Shown here: one piece after another, positions 55,052-63,769 of the stretch
Layout: every line of letters begins with the position of its first letter
Numbering within the stretch: the stretch's first letter is position 1
Assembly: GCA_019058445.1 (NCBI GenBank)
Contig: JAHPZA010000006.1
Location: 558,001 to 622,000 of the forward strand
DNA: 64,000 bases
Reading direction: 5' to 3'
Source of the DNA: Promethearchaeota archaeon
GTDB taxonomy: Archaea > Asgardarchaeota > Lokiarchaeia > Sigyniarchaeales > SOKP01
Notes under the pieces: generated by a model
Told to the model about the DNA's origin: nothing
The model's database searches: none
Seen by the model: only the letters and a program-made list of their open reading frames with translations
Made by a program: the position numbers and the translations under genes

Positions 55052-55951
55052 TTATTTCTCTGCCTCATCATCTCTTAATTTGAATTTTTCCATAATTTTT
55101 TCCATTTTTTCTGAGATGATTTTCTCAATTTTCGTTTCTAAAGTATCTTGAACTTTCTCAGATTTTCCATAATTTTTGCGATATTCTCTGACAGCATCCC
55201 GAATCATTTGAGACATGGATTTATTCAATACATCCCTAGCAAAAATTTCCCATTCATTTTTTAATTCTTCCGTTAGCGTTAAATTAATTCTTGCTGTTTT
55301 TGTTGGTTTTGTATCTTCGAGATAGAGCTTGGTTCGTTGGACACATTCCATAAAGGCTTCGTAAACATTTTTTTGCTTGTCATACAGGCCAATTGTTTCA
55401 AAAATAATAGGATTCCATGTGTATGATGGATCCTCTGAATCAAAGATTAAGCCTTCATCTTTTAAAATTTGCTCAACTTCAGATTTATTAACCGTTTCTG
55501 ATAAATCCTGTTTATTTAACATAATGGTAAGCGGAATTTTTTTGACCAATTTACCCTTAGAAATTTCTTGAAGTTCTTTTAAACTTTCTATATTTTCAGT
55601 TACTCGAGATTTTTGTGAATCAAAAACAAAAATGACGCCATCAGTTCCGCGAAATACTTTTTTTCTTATAGTAACAAAACTTTTTACACCTGTAACCGTA
55701 TATATCTGGTAAAAAACTTTATCTATTTTTGGAAGTTCCTCTAAAAAATCAGTAAAAACAACTCTGTCGAAATATAAAGTTGTTCCGCTCGCTCTCTTTA
55801 TACTGGTCATATCACCAACTGGAATGATATCTTTATTTTTATCTTTAGTTAGTTTATGAAGTGTATCGAGAATTGTAGTCATACCGGCTTGATGTGGACC
55901 CCAATAAACAATCTTTATATATACTTTATTATCTGATGTCCATCGAACCAT
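55052..55951 (-). CDS. MglA/Arf-like GTPase fused to ribbon-helix-helix, degenerate P-loop
   Basis: A 299-aa protein. The N-terminal GTPase domain has YWGPHQAGMTT at residues 16-26, where the Walker-A Lys is Met, then NKQD at 146-149. Residues 219-260 (TARINLTLTEELKNEWEIF and MSQMIRDAVREYRKN) form a ribbon-helix-helix DNA-binding domain, followed by a coiled coil. Either GTP binding is lost or another Lys substitutes. Likely a nucleotide- or protein-regulated DNA-binding protein. Confidence 0.75.
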   Translation of the reverse strand: MVRWTSDNKVYIKIVYWGPHQAGMTTILDTLHKLTKDKNKDIIPVGDMTSIKRASGTTLYFDRVVFTDFLEELPKIDKVFYQIYTVTGVKSFVTIRKKVFRGTDGVIFVFDSQKSRVTENIESLKELQEISKGKLVKKIPLTIMLNKQDLSETVNKSEVEQILKDEGLIFDSEDPSYTWNPIIFETIGLYDKQKNVYEAFMECVQRTKLYLEDTKPTKTARINLTLTEELKNEWEIFARDVLNKSMSQMIRDAVREYRKNYGKSEKVQDTLETKIEKIISEKMEKIMEKFKLRDDEAEK

Positions 55952-56038
55952 TGAATTTACTCTTGGAAATTTGATTAATTAACCTTTATTAAATAAAAAT
56001 TAAAATTAATTCTATTTTTTTTAATATTCTATCACTTT

Positions 56039-56239
56039 TTAATAAATGTCGTTAAATTGGGAGGTATTGCTTTGATCCAAAGCTTCCGAACTCTCTTTTA
56101 ATCGTTCGTAGAATCTCAATAGTTTTTCGAATTTAGCTATTAGCCCATTGTAATAATCTTGATATGCATATTTCTTTTTTTTAAGTTCCTTTGCATATGC
56201 TATATCTCTTTTATATCTCTCTATTTTTTGATCGAGCAA
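56039..56239 (-). CDS. 66-residue coiled-coil protein, copy 2
   Basis: MLDQKIERYKRDIAYAKELK plus YNGLIAKFEKLLRFYERLKE and NTSQFNDIY. Duplicate of the gene at 53905, including a recognisable leader upstream (CTTTTTTTTCAAATTATTTC). Starts at TTG after GAGGTGA. The pair brackets the wHTH-roadblock and GTPase-RHH genes. Confidence 0.7.
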   Translation of the reverse strand: MLDQKIERYKRDIAYAKELKKKKYAYQDYYNGLIAKFEKLLRFYERLKESSEALDQSNTSQFNDIY

Positions 56240-56518
56240 TTCTATTCACCTCCCAATTTTTTTTTTTCCTTTTTTTTCAAATTATTTCGATTTAAGATTA
56301 TTATTACATAAGTTATATATAAATTTTACGTAAAAATTACATAAAAGTAACATAAAAATTGCATATTTATAGAAAAAAATATCTTAATATCATTCTCACT
56401 TCAAAATTGCATATTTCTTAACCTGAAGTGATTTAAAATATCTCTAAAAGTGAAAAGAATACTATTTTATATTCTAATAATTTTATATCTAGTATTAAAA
56501 AAATGAAGATGGTATATT
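56240..56518. promoter_or_regulatory. Divergent AT-rich promoter region
   Basis: 279 bases between coiled-coil copy 2 (minus) and a membrane protein gene (plus). It holds repeats of the type TTACATAAAA/TAACATAAAA (56325-56365) and TATATAAATTTT, but no open frame. Confidence 0.4.
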
Positions 56519-56881
56519 ATGCCAGAAATAGAACAATATAAATACGAAACTCTTATTAAAGTGTTTGTTATATTGGGAGGGTTTATTGGGCTAGTAACTC
56601 AGATAATATACTTAGCTGGACTTTCATACTTCCCCAGGATCATTCCAAACTGGTGGGGAACTTCTATTATAATTATTCTATTAGTTGGAATAGTTATTTC
56701 AGTATTAACAATTATCTGCGGATTAAGAAAACAGTCAAAAACCGGAAATGAAATTGTTCCGTTTCATTGGATTACATTTCTCATTTTAGGAATATTATTA
56801 GTCCTGTTTGGAGGCGGTATAGTTGCTTGTGTTTTGCTTATTATTGCTTTTATCTTAGGTCTTATTGATGAATTTGTGTAA
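56519..56881 (+). CDS. Small membrane protein, three helices
   Basis: A 120-aa protein with hydrophobic segments at about 14-34, 43-65 and 82-115, and a short charged loop RKQSKTGNEIVPF between helices 2 and 3. No recognised family. It is divergent from coiled-coil copy 2 and convergent with the ATP-grasp ligase. Confidence 0.6.
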   Translation: MPEIEQYKYETLIKVFVILGGFIGLVTQIIYLAGLSYFPRIIPNWWGTSIIIILLVGIVISVLTIICGLRKQSKTGNEIVPFHWITFLILGILLVLFGGGIVACVLLIIAFILGLIDEFV

Positions 56882-56925
56882 AATAAGGCAATAATGAATT
56901 TCTTTTTTTTTTACGATTTAACCAT

Positions 56926-57795
56926 CTAATCCATCCCAGTTTCTAGAAAATAAGATATTATTTTTTCAGGTATATTAATTTCCGTAACTTTTTGTAAAGC
57001 AGTGAAACCGGGAATTGAATTTACTTCAATTACATAGTAACCCTCTTCGCTTTCTAATATATCGACCCCAGCAATTTCAGTTTTAGTAACTTGCGCCGAT
57101 TTAACTGCCAATTTTGTTAGCTCCTCAGTAAGTTCTAATGGTTTTACTTCAGCACCAGCGTATACATTTGTCTTCCAGTTATCACTTACTCTATACATAC
57201 CAGCAATCGCTTTATCTCCGATTACAAAGATTCTAATATCTCGGTTATAATGCTCTATAAACTCTTGAAGATAGAAAACCTCGTTTAACTGTCCTAAGGT
57301 AATTATTACATTTTCTGCAAATCCTTTATCATTCAATCGAGAAATTCCAATGCCCTTAGAACCAAATAAAGGTTTAATAATTACATCGCCGCCAAGTTCT
57401 TCATACATATGAATTGCATCATGGGGATCTTCACAAATTATTGTTTTGGGGGTTGGAATATTATGTTTTTCTAAAAATACTGATGTTAAAAATTTATCAC
57501 TCGCAATCTCTAAGGATTCCCTTGAATTAATCAATCTTATTCCATACTCTTCAATAGCCCTTAATATATCGAGCCTAAAAAATATCTTTTGAGTTACATT
57601 TGCCCCAAAACCTCTAACCAGAATTCTTTTCGGTTCAAGATTGAGAAATTGATCTTCAAATTTATGGATATTAACTTTCACTTTAATGGTTGAGGGAATA
57701 AAATATTGCACTTCATATCCTTTACTATTAAATTCACTTGTTAATAATTGAATTTCCGGGTCCTTAGGATTAGGAGTTATAATCATGGTATACAT
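56926..57795 (-). CDS. RimK-family ATP-grasp ligase
   Basis: A 289-aa ATP-grasp enzyme. LGGDVIIKPLFGSKGIGISR (about 133-152) is the ATP-binding strand and glycine loop, and YVIEVNSIPGFTALQKVT (about 256-273) holds the metal-binding ENS motif. RimK/LysX/MptN relatives ligate glutamate or amino-adipate to proteins or coenzymes (ribosomal S6, LysW, F420). The carrier protein is not visible nearby. Confidence 0.82.
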   Translation of the reverse strand: MYTMIITPNPKDPEIQLLTSEFNSKGYEVQYFIPSTIKVKVNIHKFEDQFLNLEPKRILVRGFGANVTQKIFFRLDILRAIEEYGIRLINSRESLEIASDKFLTSVFLEKHNIPTPKTIICEDPHDAIHMYEELGGDVIIKPLFGSKGIGISRLNDKGFAENVIITLGQLNEVFYLQEFIEHYNRDIRIFVIGDKAIAGMYRVSDNWKTNVYAGAEVKPLELTEELTKLAVKSAQVTKTEIAGVDILESEEGYYVIEVNSIPGFTALQKVTEINIPEKIISYFLETGMD

Positions 57796-57888
57796 TTTTT
57801 ATTCCTTGTAAGAAATTACTTAATTGGGTAGGATCAATATTTATAAATTGAGGCACTATAAATATATTTAATTTATATGAAAATATAG

Positions 57889-58509
57889 ATGAACTCAATG
57901 GACAGTCAAGAAAAAGAAAAAGAAATCGAAAAATTAAGCAAAGTGCTAAGTAGCATTCAAAATCTATATTATAAAAAAAAAGAGCAGCTTGATGAATTAC
58001 AATTAGAAATATCTGAATTAAAAGTTATGCTGAATCATCTTAATTCGATTGTCTCAAACAAATCTTTTCATAGTGCGGATGAATTATATCATAGTGCTTT
58101 GAATACGTTAGAGAAAGAGGAAAATTCGGTAGAGGAGTATTTTCAAGAAGAAGTTCCGGCTGAGAAAGCGAAAGGAACCAAAATAAAACGAAAAATATTT
58201 TCTAAAGATGACCAAGACCTGTTATGTGTTCTAAATTTTATTGATTTTAATCAAATTCAAATTAAGTTTATTGATCCAGACGTAAGAAATATAAAAGAAT
58301 CTTGTGAAGAATTTGTTAATATTTTCTTAAGAGGAGCGTTAATTCCAATAAAAGAGAAATATCCCGAAATGAAACTAGATTATGTTCATTTTAAAAACTC
58401 TAATATTATTGAAAAGATAGAGATCTCGAATATAACCTCTATTAACGATTATGATTTAATTACGTCCAAAATACGGGAATTGCTTTTTATAATCAAATCT
58501 GAGAAATAA
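57889..58509 (+). CDS. Hypothetical protein with N-terminal coiled coil
   Basis: A 206-aa protein. Residues 5-60 form a coiled coil (KEKEIEKLSKVLSSIQNLYY), followed by a charged acidic linker (VEEYFQEEVPAEKAKGTKIK) and a 105-residue alpha-beta domain (DDQDLLCVLNFIDFNQIQIK). No known family. It lies on the same strand 130 bp upstream of the GTPase pair; a role in GTPase function is only a guess from position. Confidence 0.6.
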   Translation: MNSMDSQEKEKEIEKLSKVLSSIQNLYYKKKEQLDELQLEISELKVMLNHLNSIVSNKSFHSADELYHSALNTLEKEENSVEEYFQEEVPAEKAKGTKIKRKIFSKDDQDLLCVLNFIDFNQIQIKFIDPDVRNIKESCEEFVNIFLRGALIPIKEKYPEMKLDYVHFKNSNIIEKIEISNITSINDYDLITSKIRELLFIIKSEK

Positions 58510-58640
58510 TCTCATAGATTAGCAACTTTTATCATTAGCAAAGAAATATATTGAGATATTATTTTGTTTTATTAAAACACAAAAAATTAATACATACGTC
58601 CATTTTTAATTATATAAATATTGTAGGAGTGTAGGTAATA

Positions 58641-59453
58641 TTGGCGAAAAAGAAAAAATCATGGCTACAAATGCCACAAGTACATTCAAAATTTAAAGAT
58701 GAAGCTTTAGAAGACGTTTTAATTAATAAGGCAGTTCAACTTTTATCCCCTGGAGGAAAGGGTGACCCGCCATCATTTATCTTTCTCTGCGGGAATTTCT
58801 TCGATGTAAAAGGCTATGTTTATAGCGCTTTACGGGCATGGAAAGGAGCAGTAAAGCCCACAGATAAAGGTGGAAGACAACCTCTATTAGAAGCTACATT
58901 CGCATCTTTATCAGTATATTTAAGTTCTTTATTATCACTTCAGGCCGATTTTTATTTCGCGTATGATGAGATCAAAGAACTTTTACTTACGAATAAAAGA
59001 GAAGATTTATGGACAATAGTAGAAGAAAAATTACCATTTATTTCATTGCCTCCTAAAGAAATGTATGGTAGCCAAGTCTCACCGATTTCTCCCTATTTTG
59101 TTATTCAGCAAGATGAGGATCTCACTCTCGGGGAGATCTATCCAAGTGTCTACTTGTCAGAGATAATCACCAATATTAAATCAAGATTTTTTGTATTTTT
59201 CCAACATGAAGGGTATTCTGCGTTTGGATTTTTCAATTCTTTACCACCTCGTAAAAATTTTGGATTTGAGAAAAAAGCAAAGGCATTTACCGGTGAGAGC
59301 AGTTCTGAAAATATCGTAAAATTTGTCAAGGGAGCCAAAAATCTCAAGGAAGTGATGATTGGCTTTATTAATAGCCACAACAATGCATTCCTTGAACAAT
59401 ATCTCATTGAAGATTATGAATTATTACTAAATAAGCTACTGGAGGGGACCTAA
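58641..59453 (+). CDS. Hypothetical protein coupled to a small GTPase
   Basis: A 270-aa protein starting at TTG. A lysine-rich head (MAKKKKSWLQMPQVHSKF) is followed by a mixed alpha-beta body with hydrophobic strands (FIFLCGNFFDVKGYVYSA, YLSEIITNIKSRFFVFFQHE). It ends one base before the start codon of the GTPase, so the two are tightly coupled; it could be a regulator or effector of that GTPase. No domain recognised. Confidence 0.65.
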   Translation: MAKKKKSWLQMPQVHSKFKDEALEDVLINKAVQLLSPGGKGDPPSFIFLCGNFFDVKGYVYSALRAWKGAVKPTDKGGRQPLLEATFASLSVYLSSLLSLQADFYFAYDEIKELLLTNKREDLWTIVEEKLPFISLPPKEMYGSQVSPISPYFVIQQDEDLTLGEIYPSVYLSEIITNIKSRFFVFFQHEGYSAFGFFNSLPPRKNFGFEKKAKAFTGESSSENIVKFVKGAKNLKEVMIGFINSHNNAFLEQYLIEDYELLLNKLLEGT

Positions 59454-59454
59454 A

Positions 59455-60096
59455 GTGGTGAATATTGGCTTACTTGGAGATATTAGTGTTGGAAAAACGA
59501 GTCTTTTAAGATTGTTTGTACGATACTTAAATAAAGGAGATATTGAAAACGTCGAAGGTGGAAAGAAGTGTACCGTAGTCAAAACAGACTTCAGCGGGGA
59601 AGCTACTCTTCCAGGCGGCGAAAAGGAAGATAAACTCAATCAAAAAGAAACAAAAACAATCCATCCAAACAGAGTCGTTTTTAGAGAGGACGACACCAAT
59701 AAAGCACACACCATCTTCGGACCTGGGGGGGATGTTAACCGGGCAGTTGTGAAGATGGGCGTTATAACAATATCCCGCATAGCTACGCAGATTATTGCCG
59801 TGTTTTCATGTGATAGAGAGATAAAAACTCAATTTGAATTTTTTAACGACATTCGATTCTTTCCAGATCAAATCTATGCCTGTATAAACAAAATAGACTT
59901 AATTGAGGGTAATAAAACCCAAGTAAAAAAGACAGTCGAAGATATGAAAAAGGAAATTGAAGCCTTTTTCAAGTCAAAGAAAATCGCAGTCAAAGATTTT
60001 TTTGTTACCTGTGGCGAGACCGTGGAAGGCTTTGAAGATATTGAATCCTATAACGACCAAGTTGCGCAAATGATATTGCAAATAACTTCTGAATAA
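59455..60096 (+). CDS. Small GTPase with GPGG-type switch region
   Basis: A 213-aa protein starting at GTG. P-loop GDISVGKT (8-15), a long insert (about 30-85), FGPGGDVNR (about 88-96) in place of the usual DxxG, and guanine-specificity motif NKID (145-148). Asgard Arf/Gtr/MglA-like small GTPases have similar departures. GGAGGGGACC overlapping the end of the upstream gene is its ribosome-binding site. Partner: the 270-aa protein. Confidence 0.75.
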   Translation: MVNIGLLGDISVGKTSLLRLFVRYLNKGDIENVEGGKKCTVVKTDFSGEATLPGGEKEDKLNQKETKTIHPNRVVFREDDTNKAHTIFGPGGDVNRAVVKMGVITISRIATQIIAVFSCDREIKTQFEFFNDIRFFPDQIYACINKIDLIEGNKTQVKKTVEDMKKEIEAFFKSKKIAVKDFFVTCGETVEGFEDIESYNDQVAQMILQITSE

Positions 60097-60344
60097 TAAG
60101 TTTTTTTCTTCTTTCTTAAACTAAATAAAAATTATCTTTTTCATAAAGGAATAAACTTCAGTTAAGTTATAGATTTATTATAGCTTTCTCTAGCTCTGTT
60201 ATATAATTCTATTGCATTGTTTTCATGCATGCAATAAGGTAATTGCTAAATTTTACCTCTTTCAGAGTTCCAAATTTTTCTTTAAATACAACGAAAGGAA
60301 TTTAGTTTCATAAACAAACAAATAAATATTTAGCAAGATAAAGA

Positions 60345-60710
60345 ATGACAGAATCAGAAGGGATTAATCTGGAAATTAAAGAAATTGAAGAGGGATTCCC
60401 TGTATATTATACTAATGATAAAGGGAACAGTATATTTGGGGATGATCATAGAATAATGATGGTAGATGATATTTACAAGATGAAAGGCATTAATTCAGAC
60501 CTAATTTTCGGACGTTGGCAGGCAAAATTTTATCATTTTTTCGAAAAAAATAATGGAATAGCTTTTACAGTGAATGCGTTTATTGACAACTTTTTTGAAG
60601 AGGAATTACAAGCTGATGAAAAATTCGTCGAAGATGAGTTAAATAAAATGGTAAAGGACAAAAAAATTAAGGGTGTATATTTAAACGGACATTATTATTA
60701 TCATTTCTAA
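60345..60710 (+). CDS. Hypothetical winged-helix-like protein
   Basis: A 121-aa acidic protein. The C-terminal half (KFYHFFEKNNGIAFTVNAFI, EDELNKMVKDKKIKGVYLNG) has a helix-helix-wing layout and an aromatic tail HYYYHF. It may be a winged helix not clearly tied to DNA binding. It follows the GTPase by 250 bp. Confidence 0.55.
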   Translation: MTESEGINLEIKEIEEGFPVYYTNDKGNSIFGDDHRIMMVDDIYKMKGINSDLIFGRWQAKFYHFFEKNNGIAFTVNAFIDNFFEEELQADEKFVEDELNKMVKDKKIKGVYLNGHYYYHF

Positions 60711-60784
60711 CATGTAAATTAGAACTATTAGCTAAAAATTCAAAGTATTAATTATTTGGACCTTAAAAATTAATACTGTAATTC

Positions 60785-62509
60785 TCACATTTCAAGATTG
60801 TAAAATGCTGACTGGAGTAATCTAGTAATTTCGTGAGTTTCATACTTCACGACTACGTCTATAACTGCAGGTTTGTTCGAGTTTCTAGCTCGCTCCAAAG
60901 CTGGTTTAATATCATTCGGATCGGTAACTTGCTCTCCATAACACCCAAACCCTTCTGCACATGCTCCGTAATTAAATCCGGAGAATTCAACGTCAATATA
61001 GCGTTGTTTCTTAGCAAATTTCTGGAAGGTTTTCATGGATCCCCACGCATTGTTATTCGCAACTACGTATATTAAATTTTTTAAACCTAACCTTACTGCA
61101 GTTTCTAAATCCTGAACGTTAAACATAAAAGCCCCATCGCCCGCGATGGCAAGTACCTGTTTATCTGGTTTAGCTAATTTAGCCCCTAATCCGTATGGTA
61201 TAGTAACTCCTAGATGCCCCATACAAGCTGAGATAAGAGTTGACAAAGGGGGTCTCGGCTTGTGAAGGTTAATTTGTTCTAATGTAAATGCTTCAATCTC
61301 TCCACCATCGGCGATAAGGATGGCGTCTTCGTCCATAAATTCAAAAACTTGACTTACTAGAAACCTTGAACTAATCGGTTCACTCGCTTTCGATGCCTTA
61401 TTTTTGATATTTGCAATACTGTTCTTTTTAGCTTTAATGAGTTTATCGAGCCACGACCTTTTTTCAACTCTTTCAAAATTTTTGGCGTTCTTAACTATTT
61501 TTTCCAAGAATTTTTTGCAATCGCCTACAATTCCCAAAGTTATAGGTTTATTACGGCCGATCATGGAAGGATCAATATCTACTTGAATTAGTTTCTGGGA
61601 GTTTTTCCAAAAAGGCTCCATACCATGGCCCATAACGAAAGTAAACCGACAACCAAGAGCTAACACCACATCTGCTCTTCTTGCTGCTTGTAAGACGACA
61701 TCATTACCCATTGAAGATCCAATTAAGCATTCAGATGCATTTGAAATCGTTCCTATGCCCATAAAAGTTGTTATCACAGGGATTTGTAAATATTCAGCTA
61801 ACTCTCTTAATTCATCCCATGCCTCTGCTCGTGCAACTCCACCACCCGAAATTATTAATGGTTTTTTCGAGTTTAACAATAAATCTAATGATTTTGATAT
61901 TATAGTATCATCGATACTAGGATTAGAAACTGCTCGGTACTCCTTAGGTGGAACAATTGGGAGATCTTTTTCTTCAACTTTAGATAAAAACGCATCTTCA
62001 TAGATCTCTAATAAAGCCGGTCCAGGTCGATTTCCTGTGGCTTCTCTAAAAGTTTTTTGAACGGCGTATGGAATTTCTTCAAGTTTTAGCACACTCTTTT
62101 GGTATTTAGTAATTGGCTTAAACATGGTTATTTGGTCGAGGTTTCCCTGCAAAGTAAACGAATCCGCATATGTACTATTTACTTGTGGAACAATAACTAT
62201 GAGTGGAATGTTATCACTCCATGCAGTCCCAACTCCTGGAGCTAAATGCAACGCTCCTGGTCCAACTGTACCCATACAAATTCCTGGTTTGTTGGTTACT
62301 CTAGCATACGCATCTGCTGCGTGAGCAGCAGCTTGTTCATGCCGAAATAATACAGTTTTAATGCCTTGTTCCTGACCCCATCGACAAACAGCATCGTATA
62401 CATTTAATAATTGTCCACCAGGAATACCAAACATATATTCTATTCCTTCTTGAAGGAGACACTTTATTAATACATCTCCACCATTCATCATCTCTTTATT
62501 TTGCTCCAA
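60785..62509 (-). CDS. Acetolactate synthase-like TPP enzyme
   Basis: A 574-aa TPP enzyme. It opens GGDVLIKCLLQEGIEYMFGI then PGGQLLNVYDA, with RHEQAAAHAADAYARVT carrying the catalytic Glu, a central FAD-type domain (GGGVARAEAWDEL) and the PP domain GDGAFMFNVQDLETAV with NNNAWGSM. Closest in motif to acetolactate synthase large subunit, but oxalyl-CoA or sulfopyruvate decarboxylases are also possible. No regulatory small subunit is adjacent. Confidence 0.8.
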   Translation of the reverse strand: MEQNKEMMNGGDVLIKCLLQEGIEYMFGIPGGQLLNVYDAVCRWGQEQGIKTVLFRHEQAAAHAADAYARVTNKPGICMGTVGPGALHLAPGVGTAWSDNIPLIVIVPQVNSTYADSFTLQGNLDQITMFKPITKYQKSVLKLEEIPYAVQKTFREATGNRPGPALLEIYEDAFLSKVEEKDLPIVPPKEYRAVSNPSIDDTIISKSLDLLLNSKKPLIISGGGVARAEAWDELRELAEYLQIPVITTFMGIGTISNASECLIGSSMGNDVVLQAARRADVVLALGCRFTFVMGHGMEPFWKNSQKLIQVDIDPSMIGRNKPITLGIVGDCKKFLEKIVKNAKNFERVEKRSWLDKLIKAKKNSIANIKNKASKASEPISSRFLVSQVFEFMDEDAILIADGGEIEAFTLEQINLHKPRPPLSTLISACMGHLGVTIPYGLGAKLAKPDKQVLAIAGDGAFMFNVQDLETAVRLGLKNLIYVVANNNAWGSMKTFQKFAKKQRYIDVEFSGFNYGACAEGFGCYGEQVTDPNDIKPALERARNSNKPAVIDVVVKYETHEITRLLQSAFYNLEM

Positions 62510-62581
62510 AACTTACACCTTTATTATAAAAACTTGGATGTTAAGGTTAGTTTTAGGGGTATTTAATACTTTTGGAAATAT

Positions 62582-63100
62582 TTATTGCTTTATCTTTAAA
62601 GCTAATTTTACAAAGAGTCTTTCTAGATCAAGTTGATACCCAATTAAAGGAGTAAGATTAATGTGATTTAAATTCCTATCAAACTTCAAATAGCCTTTCT
62701 GCTCTAGTTCTCTTAAATCCTCTATAACACCTTTCTTTTTTCGAATAGTTTGAATTTCAGTAATTTTTGAGATTCCATCAGGATTTTTCAGACAGCAAAC
62801 TATAGTGCAAAATAAAGTGGCTGCTAATCTTGGTTTGTTTTCGAATGGGTTTGCTGAAATAAGATCAGAAACTTCCGAATCATAAGAGATAAACCAATGA
62901 GAGTTAATAGGATTGTATCTGATTTGAAGTCCTAACGGTTCAATATATTTGGATAAATTAATTATTAAATAGTGGAAATGTCCGCTTTTATTTTTGGTTT
63001 TAACATTAAGAGTATGAAAAATTTCGCTCTTAGTAGCACCTATTACATACAAATTATTTTTATTGCTCAACATATGCATTAATATTGATATTTCATTCAT
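62582..63100 (-). CDS. Probable KITE/ScpB-like winged-helix subunit of an SMC complex
   Basis: A 172-aa protein that reads as two winged helices: residues 1-78 (ATKSEIFHTLNVKTKNKSGH, then IEPLGLQIRYNPI) and 80-172 (LAATLFCTIVCCLKNPDGIS, LRELEQKGYLKFDRNLNHIN). That is the ScpB/KITE layout. GGGAGG lies 9 nt upstream of ATG. It follows the 215-aa kleisin-like gene by 18 bp. The assignment is by pattern and operon position; sequence identity to known ScpB is low. Confidence 0.55.
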   Translation of the reverse strand: MNEISILMHMLSNKNNLYVIGATKSEIFHTLNVKTKNKSGHFHYLIINLSKYIEPLGLQIRYNPINSHWFISYDSEVSDLISANPFENKPRLAATLFCTIVCCLKNPDGISKITEIQTIRKKKGVIEDLRELEQKGYLKFDRNLNHINLTPLIGYQLDLERLFVKLALKIKQ

Positions 63101-63118
63101 TTTTTTATTTCCTCCCTA

Positions 63119-63766
63119 TTATAAATAGATTACATTAGTTTCTTTTAGATATTTTAGTGTACCTAATTGGAGTAAATGCAAAAGATACACAAAATTTTCA
63201 TAAATAACTTCTTGTTCTGTATAATCTTCAAAAATATCTTCAAGTGAGCAAGGCAATTTTGTTCGAATGGAGTTAAAAAATTTCATCATTTTTTCGGTAA
63301 ATTTATGTTTCGGTATTTCTAATAGAAAATTATTTTTAATTTTACCTTTGCGTAGATGCTCAATTGCTATTGGATCCCCTCTGTCAATACTTAATCTATT
63401 TTGACTTAATTCTAAGAAGTCCAGTGAGAGTGCGTCAATTGTGAATAATTCTATCCAACATTCATTTAAAAGGGCATATATTTCTAAATCAGAAGGATTT
63501 GAATTTAGATAATTTAGAAACTGTTTTTCAGATTCTAAAGAGCTGAGCATCGATCTTAATTCATCAAATTTTTGATTGAGTAGAATGCAGGCATTTTTAT
63601 AAGTTTCTGAACTTTTTTCAAGATTTTGGACGGTTAAAGAGTCTTTTAATTCATCAAATAATGGAACTAATTCAAAATCAAGTAATTTAATATCTCCCGA
63701 AAGAATTTTTTTTTGGATATCATCTATTCTTTCATTTAGCTCATGAGTAATATCCTTAACTGTCAT
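63119..63766 (-). CDS. Probable kleisin (ScpA-like) subunit of an SMC complex
   Basis: A 215-aa, mostly helical protein with an N-terminal helical head and a C-terminal winged-helix-like segment (EDIFEDYTEQEVIYENFVYL, then LLHLLQLGTLKYLKE), as in kleisins. It starts 3 nt after the stop of the SMC-like gene. Kleisins bridge the SMC heads. Direct recognition is weak; the operon context carries the inference. Confidence 0.5.
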   Translation of the reverse strand: MTVKDITHELNERIDDIQKKILSGDIKLLDFELVPLFDELKDSLTVQNLEKSSETYKNACILLNQKFDELRSMLSSLESEKQFLNYLNSNPSDLEIYALLNECWIELFTIDALSLDFLELSQNRLSIDRGDPIAIEHLRKGKIKNNFLLEIPKHKFTEKMMKFFNSIRTKLPCSLEDIFEDYTEQEVIYENFVYLLHLLQLGTLKYLKETNVIYL

Positions 63767-63769
63767 ATT

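Noticed and set aside
60200..60240. Hairpin TTGCAT/ATGCAA upstream of the 121-aa gene
   Set aside because: Only six base pairs with an 11-base loop in AT-rich DNA; compatible with chance.
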